In this document: piece by piece, positions 48,860 to 55,539 of the stretch | Numbering within the stretch: position 1 is the first letter of the stretch | How the letters are laid out: every line of letters begins with the position of its first letter | Assembly: GCA_964471755.1 (NCBI GenBank) | Contig: CAYYJM010000004.1 | Span: 1 to 57,944 of the forward strand | Length of the DNA: 57,944 nucleotides | Source: CAYYJM01 sp964471755 | Lineage (GTDB): Bacteria > Planctomycetota > Planctomycetia > Gemmatales > Gemmataceae | Direction: 5' to 3' | The notes under the pieces: generated by a model | The model's database searches: none | Seen by the model: the letters and a program-made list of their open reading frames with translations, nothing else | Told to the model about the DNA's origin: nothing | Program-made: the position numbers and the translations under genes

Positions 48860-50341
48860 ATGCAATCTCAGTCCCAGAGCCACGCGGCGTTTCGGCCTCT
48901 GTTCACCGGCTACCAGCGGCACGCCACCGCCTGGGACGAACTGTTCGCGTCGGGCCAGCAGCCGCACGAACACTGTCGGCAACTCGTCGAGAGCCTGGGC
49001 CAGCTCGGCTGCGACGAGTTCCTCCAGCGGCGGGCCAATGCCGACCTCGTCTTCATCGACGAGGGGATCACCTTCTCCGTCTATGCCGACCGACGCGGCG
49101 TCGAGAAGATTTTTCCCTTCGATCTGATCCCACGGCCCGTGGCGGCGGCGGAGTGGGAGGTTCTCGAACGGGGCCTGATTCAGCGTCTGCGAGCGCTGAA
49201 CCTGTTCCTCTGGGACGTCTACCACGAGCAGCACATCCTGCGCGATGACGTCGTGCCGCGCGAACTGGTTCTCGGCTCAAAGGGCTATCGCAAGGAGATG
49301 ATCGGCTTCGATCCGCCGGGCCGACAGTACGTCCACGTCTGCGGGACGGACCTTGTTCGCGATGCCGAGGGACGGTTCCGCGTCCTGGAGGATAACGCCC
49401 GGACGCCGTCGGGGGTCAGCTACGTTCTCGAAAACCGTGTCGTGATGAAGAAGGTCTTCCCGCAACTGTTCCAGCACTGTCGGGTGCGACGCGTCGAGGA
49501 CTACCCGCAACGGCTGCGGCAGGCCCTCGTCTCCGTCGCGCCGCGGCCGATGAGCGATCTGCCGACGGTGGTTCTCCTGTCGCCGGGATCGTACAACTCG
49601 GCGTACTTCGAGCATTCGTTCCTGGCCCGACACATGGGCATCGAACTGGTCCTCGGCCAGGATCTATTCGTGCATCAGGAACGGGTCTACCTCAAGACGA
49701 CGCACGGGCCGCAGCGAGTGGACGTCATCTATCGCCGACTCGACGACGATTTCCTCGATCCGAACTGTTTTCGGCCGGACAGCCTGCTCGGCGTGCCGGA
49801 CCTGATGAAGGCGTACCATGCCGGCAACGTCACCCTGGCCAACGCCGTCGGCACCGGCGTCTCGGACGACAAGGCCATCTACCCGTTCGTCGAGGACATG
49901 ATCCGCTACTACTTCAAGGAAGAGCCGCTCATCCCGAACGTGCCGACGTACATCTGCGCCCGACCAGCCGACCGGGAGTACACGCTCGGCCATCTCGATC
50001 AGCTGGTGGTCAAGGCCGTCAACGAGTCGGGCGGCTACGGCATGCTGATGGGACCGTTCGCGAGCAACGCCGAGCGTGCCGTCTTTGCCGACAAGGTGCG
50101 GACCAATCCACGCAACTACATCGCCCAGCCAGTCGTCACCCTCTCGACGTGTCCGACGTGGACCGAGCAGGGCGTGGCACCGCGACACGTCGATCTGCGA
50201 CCGTACATTGTCAGTGGGGCGAGTACCTGGGTGCTGCCCGGCGGCCTGACCCGGACGGCGCTGGTGGAGGGTTCGCTGGTGGTGAACTCGAGCCAGGGCG
50301 GCGGCAGCAAGGATACCTGGGTCATGGAGACCGGACAATGA
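48860..50341 (+). CDS. Circularly permuted ATP-grasp protein (CP_ATPgrasp)
   Basis: The 493-residue protein belongs to the CP-ATPgrasp (DUF404/DUF407) family of predicted amide or peptide ligases with a rearranged ATP-grasp fold. Conserved blocks include FRVLEDNARTPSGVSYVLENR, VVLLSPGSYNSAYFEHSFLARHMGIELVLG, VDVIYRRLDDDFLDP, VVKAVNESGGYGMLMGP and the final SSQGGGSKDTWV. These enzymes are predicted to join amino acids or peptides using ATP. AAGGGG precedes ATG 48860. The next genes encode Alpha-E and transglutaminase proteins, its usual partners. A second, longer relative fused to Alpha-E ends the window. Confidence 0.9.
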   Translation: MQSQSQSHAAFRPLFTGYQRHATAWDELFASGQQPHEHCRQLVESLGQLGCDEFLQRRANADLVFIDEGITFSVYADRRGVEKIFPFDLIPRPVAAAEWEVLERGLIQRLRALNLFLWDVYHEQHILRDDVVPRELVLGSKGYRKEMIGFDPPGRQYVHVCGTDLVRDAEGRFRVLEDNARTPSGVSYVLENRVVMKKVFPQLFQHCRVRRVEDYPQRLRQALVSVAPRPMSDLPTVVLLSPGSYNSAYFEHSFLARHMGIELVLGQDLFVHQERVYLKTTHGPQRVDVIYRRLDDDFLDPNCFRPDSLLGVPDLMKAYHAGNVTLANAVGTGVSDDKAIYPFVEDMIRYYFKEEPLIPNVPTYICARPADREYTLGHLDQLVVKAVNESGGYGMLMGPFASNAERAVFADKVRTNPRNYIAQPVVTLSTCPTWTEQGVAPRHVDLRPYIVSGASTWVLPGGLTRTALVEGSLVVNSSQGGGSKDTWVMETGQ

Positions 50342-50353
50342 TCGTCTCAGTTC

Positions 50354-50412
50354 GCCGCCGGCTCGCCGGTGGACTTCGCGACCAGACATCGCCGGCAAAT
50401 CAGCGGCTCAAT
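50354..50412. repeat. Degenerate palindromic element, CCGCCGGC family copy 3
   Basis: GCCGCCGGCTCGCCGGTGG, a loop of about 17 bases, and CGCCGGCAAATCAGCGGCTC followed by AATGAAG align with the element at 25426-25494 over its whole length, with several substitutions that break the pairing. It fills the 88 bases between the ATP-grasp and Alpha-E genes. Confidence 0.6.
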
Positions 50413-50429
50413 GAAGACCGGAGGAGGCC

Positions 50430-51404
50430 ATGATCTCGCGTGTGGCCGAACACTGTTTCTGGTTGAGCCGCTATCTGGAGCGGGCCGAGAACATGGCGCG
50501 CATCCTGGAGGTGAACCAGACTCTGCTGCTCGACTTCGAGGTGCCGCTCGAACACCAGTGGAAACCGGTGCTGATCATCTCCGGCATCCACGACTATCCG
50601 GGGCCGTATGAGGCCGAGCAGGTCCAGGGGCATTTGACCTGGAACCCCGACAATCCGTGCAGCATCGCCGCGTCGATTCAGTTCGCCCGCGAGAACGCTC
50701 GCATCGTCCGGGAGACGATCAGCGCCGAGATGTGGAGCCATCTCAATCACTCGTATCGGTGGATGCAGTCCGAGTCGGCCCGGCACCTCTATCAGGCCGA
50801 CCGGGACGAGTTCTACGATCGCATCCGTCGCGTCAACCAGCTCTTCCACGGCATCACCGACGGGACGATGGCCCATGACGAGCCGTGGGAGTTCCTCCAG
50901 CTCGGCAAGTTCCTCGAACGGGCCTGCCAGACGGCCCGCATTCTCGACGTGAAGTACCACGTCCTGCTGCCGACGCCGGAACTGCTCGGCCGACCGGTCC
51001 AGAATGCCCAGTGGTCGGCGATCCTGAACAGCTGCTCGGCGTACGAGCCGTATCACAAACTGCGCCGGGTCGGCGAGCCGGCCGTGGCCGTGCCGGAGTT
51101 CCTGCTCTTCCATCCGAGCTTTCCGCGCTCGGTGCGGAGTTGCCTGCTTCAGGCGCGACGGGCGGTTCACGGCATTTCCGGCCGACCGATCTACCAGCCG
51201 GAGAGCGACGCCGAGAAGGCGATCCACGATCTGGTCGGCTGGCTGCATCTGGTGCGCATCGACGATCTGCTGCCCGCCGGCCTGCACGAGGCCATCACCG
51301 GCATCGTCAATCGCATCCACGACATCGGCGAGGCCATCTACCGGACGTATTTCGACGTCCGGCTGGAAAACCTTGTAGCGAAGGGATTCGATCCCACGAT
51401 CTAG
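50430..51404 (+). CDS. Alpha-E domain protein
   Basis: The 324-residue all-helical protein opens with MISRVAEHCFWLSRYLERAENMARILEV, the hallmark of the Alpha-E domain. Later come HGITDGTMAHDEPWEFLQLGKFLERACQTARILDV and IGEAIYRTYFD with conserved Glu and Arg. Alpha-E proteins have no demonstrated activity; they co-occur almost invariably with CP-ATPgrasp and transglutaminase genes, implying one pathway of peptide assembly and trimming. GGAGG precedes the ATG. It is 88 bases after the ATP-grasp gene, with the degenerate palindrome between, and 35 bases before the transglutaminase gene. Confidence 0.9.
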   Translation: MISRVAEHCFWLSRYLERAENMARILEVNQTLLLDFEVPLEHQWKPVLIISGIHDYPGPYEAEQVQGHLTWNPDNPCSIAASIQFARENARIVRETISAEMWSHLNHSYRWMQSESARHLYQADRDEFYDRIRRVNQLFHGITDGTMAHDEPWEFLQLGKFLERACQTARILDVKYHVLLPTPELLGRPVQNAQWSAILNSCSAYEPYHKLRRVGEPAVAVPEFLLFHPSFPRSVRSCLLQARRAVHGISGRPIYQPESDAEKAIHDLVGWLHLVRIDDLLPAGLHEAITGIVNRIHDIGEAIYRTYFDVRLENLVAKGFDPTI

Positions 51405-51439
51405 ATTCTCCGGGACCACGACGCCGGGGCGGAACTCAC

Positions 51440-54400
51440 ATGACCATTCGCGTTGCACTGCACCATCGCACGACCTATCGCTACGACCGGCTCGTGAAGC
51501 TCACGCCGCACGTCGTGCGCCTTCGACCCGCACCGCACTGTCGGACGCCGGTCCTCAGCTACTCCCTGCGTGTCCAGCCCGATCGGCACTTCCTGAACTG
51601 GCAGCAGGACCCCTACGGCAACTTCCTGGCCCGCCTCGTCTTTCCCGAGGCGACCCGGCAGCTCGTCGTCGCAGTCGATCTCGTCGCCGAGATGACGACG
51701 ATCAATCCGTTCGAGTTCTTCATCGATCCGTCGGCCGAGACGTTCCCGTTCGCCTACGAGGAACATCTGCACCGGGAACTGCGGCCGTTCCTGGAGGTGA
51801 GCGAACCGGGGCCACGACTGCGCGAACTCCTGACCGCCTGGCGACGGAGCGACGTGCGCAGCGTGGACTACCTCGTCGAGCTGAATCATCACCTGCACGA
51901 GCGCATCGGGTACATCATCCGCATGGAGCCGGGCGTTCAGACGCCGGAGGAGACGCTGGAGAAGGGCAGCGGCTCGTGCCGGGACAGCGGCTGGCTGCTG
52001 GTCCATCTGCTGCGTCATCTCGGTCTGGCGGCCCGATTCGTTTCCGGCTACCTGATCCAGTTGACGGCCGACGTGAAGGCTCTCGATGGACCGAGCGGCC
52101 CCGTGGCGGACTTTACCGATCTGCATGCCTGGTGCGAGGTCTTCCTGCCGGGCGCGGGCTGGATCGGCCTTGATCCAACGTCGGGCCTGCTCTGCGGCGA
52201 GGGGCACCTGCCCCTGGCGGCGACGGCCGATCCACCCAACGCCGCACCGATCACCGGCAGCTTCCTCTTCGATCCGGATCCGGGCAAGGAGAACGACGAC
52301 CGCTGTGAGGTCGAGTTCACCTTCGAGATGGCCGTGCGCCGGGTGCTGGAGACGCCGCGTGTCACCCTGCCCTACCGCGACGAGCAGTGGCAGGCCATCC
52401 TCGATCTCGGTGACACGATCGACCGCGACCTGGCGGCTCAGGACGTACGCCTGACGATGGGCGGCGAACCGACGTTCGTCTCCATCGACGATCCCGACGG
52501 CCTGGAGTGGAACTACACCGCTCTCGGCGATCACAAGCGTGAGCGGGCCGGCGTCCTGCTGCGTCGGCTGCGCGATCGCTGGGCTCCGGGCGGGGCGCTG
52601 CACTTCACCCAGGGCAAGTGGTATCCCGGCGAGCAGTTGCCACGCTGGGCTCTGGGCTGCTTCTGGCGGGCCGATGGCGTGCCGGTCTGGAAGAATCCGA
52701 CCCTGATCGCCGAGGACGGCCAGGACTACCAGATCGGTTGGGGCGACGTCCGCGTCTTCGGCAAGCTTCTGGCCGAGAAGCTCGCCGTCGATCCGGAGAA
52801 CTGGATCGAGGGATACGAAGATGCCTGGTATCACCTCTGGCGCGAACGTCGGCTGCCGGTGAATGTCGATCCGCGCGACAGCAAGCTCGACGATGAGCTG
52901 GAACGCGAACGGCTGGCTCAGGCCTTCGAGCAGGGGATCGCCCGGCCGATCGGCCTGACGCTGCCGCTGGCTCGCCGACGGAACAGCCCGGCGTGGTGGG
53001 TCAGCAGTCGCTGGCCCCTTCGCTCCGAGCGGATGTATCTCGCTCCGGGCGATTCGCCGATGGGTCTGCGTCTGCCGCTGGATTCGCTGCCGTGGTCGGC
53101 CGAGGCCGATCGGTACGGCGTTTACGAACGCGATCCGTTCGAGGCGCGACCGCCTCTGTCGGCTCAGCCGTCACTGCCCGGTCGCCCGCCGGCGAGTGTC
53201 GGCCCGATGTCAGGCCAGCAGCTGGTTCGCGGACAATCCGCCGGCGACATGGTGCGGAGCGCCCTTTGCCTGCAAGTCCGTGACGGCCGACTGTTCATCT
53301 TCCTGCCGCCGCTGGGCTACGCCGAGGACTTCGTCGATCTGGTCGCCGCCATCGAGGCGACGGCCGACGAGATGCATCTGCCGGTGCAACTCGAAGGCTA
53401 TCCGCCGCCGTTCGATCCGCGTCTGCTGAACTTCAGCATCACTCCCGATCCGGGCGTGATCGAGGTGAACGTTCATCCAGCCAGCACCTGGGCCGAGATG
53501 GTCGAGCGGACCACGACTCTGTACGACGAGGCACGCCAGGCTCGACTGACGACGGAGAAGTTCCTTCCCGACGGTCGGCACACCGGCACCGGTGGTGGCA
53601 ATCACGTCGTCCTGGGGGGACCGACGCCGGGCGACTCGCCGTTGCTGCGTCGGCCGGATCTGCTGCGGAGCCTGGTCGGATTCTGGCACAATCACCCGGC
53701 CCTGTCGTATCTCTTCTCCGGCCTGTTCATCGGCCCGACGAGCCAGGCTCCGCGCATCGACGAGGCCCGTAACGATAGCGTCTACGAGATGGCGATCGCC
53801 TTCGCCCAGGTTCCGGAGAACTCGCCCTGTCCGCCCTGGCTGGTCGATCGTCTCTTCCGTCATCTGCTCGTGGACGTGACCGGCAACACGCACCGGGCCG
53901 AGTTCTGCATCGACAAGCTCTACTCGCCCGACTCGACGGCCGGCCGGCGCGGTCTGCTCGAACTGCGCGCCTTCGAGATGCCGCCACACGCCCGGATGAG
54001 CTGCGTGCAGCTGCTGCTGCTCCGGGCCCTGGTCGCCTGCTTCTGGCGTGAACCCTATCGCCAACCGCTCGTCCGCTGGGGCACGACGCTGCACGATCGC
54101 TATCTGCTGCCGCACTTCGTCGAGCAGGATCTCGGCGACGCCCTCGCCGAGTTGCGCGCCGGCGGCTACGACCTCGATCCGGCCTGGTTCTCGCCGCATC
54201 AGGAGTTCCGCTTTCCATCGCTGGGCGTCACCCGCTACCGCGATCTGACGCTGGAGTTGCGTCAGGCGATCGAACCGTGGCACGTCCTCGGCGAGGAGCC
54301 CGGTTCCGGCGGCACGATCCGGGCGGTCGATTCGTCGCTGGAACGGCTTCAGGTCAAGGTGACCGGACTGACAGAGGGGCGTCACGCGATCCTGTGCAAT

Positions 54401-54841
54401 GGCCGGCGTCTGCCCCTGCATACGACCGGCGTCGCGGGGGAGTTCGTTGCCGGCGTCCGCTTCCGGGCCTGGCAACTGCCCTCGTCGCTGCATCCGACCA
54501 TTCCGATCCACGCGCCGTTGACGTTCGACGTGGTCGATACCTGGCAGAACCGGACGGTCGCTGGCTGCCGCTATCACGTCGATCATCCGGGTGGTCGGAA
54601 CACGGAATTGCGGCCAATCAACGCCCTGGAGGCGGAGAGTCGGCGAGCGACGCGCTTCTTCGCCTTCGGCCACACGCCGGGCCTGGTCGTCGTGCCGCCC
54701 CTGGAGGTGCAGCCGGAATTCCCGGTGACGCTGGATCTGCGCGTGACGCCTCCAGCGGTCACGGACGGTCTGGCGCGGTCATCGACGCTCGGATCGGGTA
54801 TAATCCGAACGAGTCGCTGGACGGAAACGGCGGATCGGTGA
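51440..54841 (+). CDS. Transglutaminase-like / DUF2126 fusion protein
   Basis: In this 1133-residue cytoplasmic protein, residues 1-85 are a bacterial transglutaminase N-terminal domain. The core keeps the papain-like triad: Cys180 in GSGSCRDSG, His229 in TDLHAWCE and Asp245 in GLDPTSG. From about residue 320 the protein is DUF2126, with LTMGGEPTFVSIDD, YPGEQLPRWALGCFWR, NFSITPDPGVIEVNVHP and HVVLGGPTPGDSPLLRRP; the last segments recall ligase-type metal-binding loops (glutamate-cysteine-ligase-like). Such fusions occur with CP-ATPgrasp and Alpha-E genes. The triad could cleave or transfer peptide bonds. ATG 51440 is chosen; the frame is open upstream through the Alpha-E gene only as a shadow. 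Confidence 0.9.
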   Translation: MTIRVALHHRTTYRYDRLVKLTPHVVRLRPAPHCRTPVLSYSLRVQPDRHFLNWQQDPYGNFLARLVFPEATRQLVVAVDLVAEMTTINPFEFFIDPSAETFPFAYEEHLHRELRPFLEVSEPGPRLRELLTAWRRSDVRSVDYLVELNHHLHERIGYIIRMEPGVQTPEETLEKGSGSCRDSGWLLVHLLRHLGLAARFVSGYLIQLTADVKALDGPSGPVADFTDLHAWCEVFLPGAGWIGLDPTSGLLCGEGHLPLAATADPPNAAPITGSFLFDPDPGKENDDRCEVEFTFEMAVRRVLETPRVTLPYRDEQWQAILDLGDTIDRDLAAQDVRLTMGGEPTFVSIDDPDGLEWNYTALGDHKRERAGVLLRRLRDRWAPGGALHFTQGKWYPGEQLPRWALGCFWRADGVPVWKNPTLIAEDGQDYQIGWGDVRVFGKLLAEKLAVDPENWIEGYEDAWYHLWRERRLPVNVDPRDSKLDDELERERLAQAFEQGIARPIGLTLPLARRRNSPAWWVSSRWPLRSERMYLAPGDSPMGLRLPLDSLPWSAEADRYGVYERDPFEARPPLSAQPSLPGRPPASVGPMSGQQLVRGQSAGDMVRSALCLQVRDGRLFIFLPPLGYAEDFVDLVAAIEATADEMHLPVQLEGYPPPFDPRLLNFSITPDPGVIEVNVHPASTWAEMVERTTTLYDEARQARLTTEKFLPDGRHTGTGGGNHVVLGGPTPGDSPLLRRPDLLRSLVGFWHNHPALSYLFSGLFIGPTSQAPRIDEARNDSVYEMAIAFAQVPENSPCPPWLVDRLFRHLLVDVTGNTHRAEFCIDKLYSPDSTAGRRGLLELRAFEMPPHARMSCVQLLLLRALVACFWREPYRQPLVRWGTTLHDRYLLPHFVEQDLGDALAELRAGGYDLDPAWFSPHQEFRFPSLGVTRYRDLTLELRQAIEPWHVLGEEPGSGGTIRAVDSSLERLQVKVTGLTEGRHAILCNGRRLPLHTTGVAGEFVAGVRFRAWQLPSSLHPTIPIHAPLTFDVVDTWQNRTVAGCRYHVDHPGGRNTELRPINALEAESRRATRFFAFGHTPGLVVVPPLEVQPEFPVTLDLRVTPPAVTDGLARSSTLGSGIIRTSRWTETADR

Positions 54842-54856
54842 ACCGAGGGGAAGGTC

Positions 54857-55504
54857 ATGCCGCGATCGACTGCCGGGAAACAGGCCCCAACCCTGGCCGA
54901 CCTGATCGACCTGGCCGAACGACTCGGGGGCGTTCCGCCGCACCGCGTTCGACGGAAACCGTTTCCCGGCACTGCCACCGAAGCGGACCTGATCCGGGCA
55001 CTGGCCCCGAAGACGGGCCTCTGCGAACTGGTCGATGGCACGCTGGTCGATAAGGTGCCGAACCTGCGCGACTCGGCGTTGACCGCATGGCTGGTCTACC
55101 TGCTGTATGAACACTCGGAAGCAGCCGAACTTGGCTTCCTGCTCGGGCCGAGCTGCGCGTATCAGATCCAGCCCGGGTTGGTGCGGCTACCCGATCTCTC
55201 CTTCGTCGCTCGTAGGCAACTGAAGTGCGGCTATCTCCCCGAAGGACCGATCGCCGATCTGATCCCCGCCCTGGCCATCGAGGTTCTCAGCAACGGCAAC
55301 ACGCCCGGGGAGATGCGCCGCAAGCGCGAGGAACTCTTCGATGCCGGGACACGCCTGGTTTGGGAGGTCGATGCGCGGTCTCGGTCGGTGATGGTCTACG
55401 AGGCTCCCGAATGCTGGAGGACGTTGACCGAGGAGGACATCCTCGACGGGAGAGAGGTGCTGCCAGAGCTACACCTGCCGGTTCGTCTCATCTTCGAGCG
55501 ATAG
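54857..55504 (+). CDS. Uma2-family (DUF820) PD-(D/E)xK nuclease-like protein
   Basis: The 215-residue protein carries the Uma2 core: LVDGTLVDK, then VRLPDLSFVAR (the PD motif), and ALAIEVLSNGNTPGEMRRKREELFDAG (E-V-L-S with a following Lys), matching PD-(D/E)xK restriction-like folds. Uma2 proteins are multicopy in planctomycetes and cyanobacteria and their role is unknown; nuclease activity is only predicted. GAGGGGAAGGTC precedes ATG 54857. It sits 15 bases after the transglutaminase gene and 35 before the second ATP-grasp gene, so it interrupts or belongs to that operon. The motif is intact apart from the S/N variation. Confidence 0.85.
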   Translation: MPRSTAGKQAPTLADLIDLAERLGGVPPHRVRRKPFPGTATEADLIRALAPKTGLCELVDGTLVDKVPNLRDSALTAWLVYLLYEHSEAAELGFLLGPSCAYQIQPGLVRLPDLSFVARRQLKCGYLPEGPIADLIPALAIEVLSNGNTPGEMRRKREELFDAGTRLVWEVDARSRSVMVYEAPECWRTLTEEDILDGREVLPELHLPVRLIFER

Positions 55505-55539
55505 CCCATCGAGACGTGATTCCGAGGACACGACACGCC

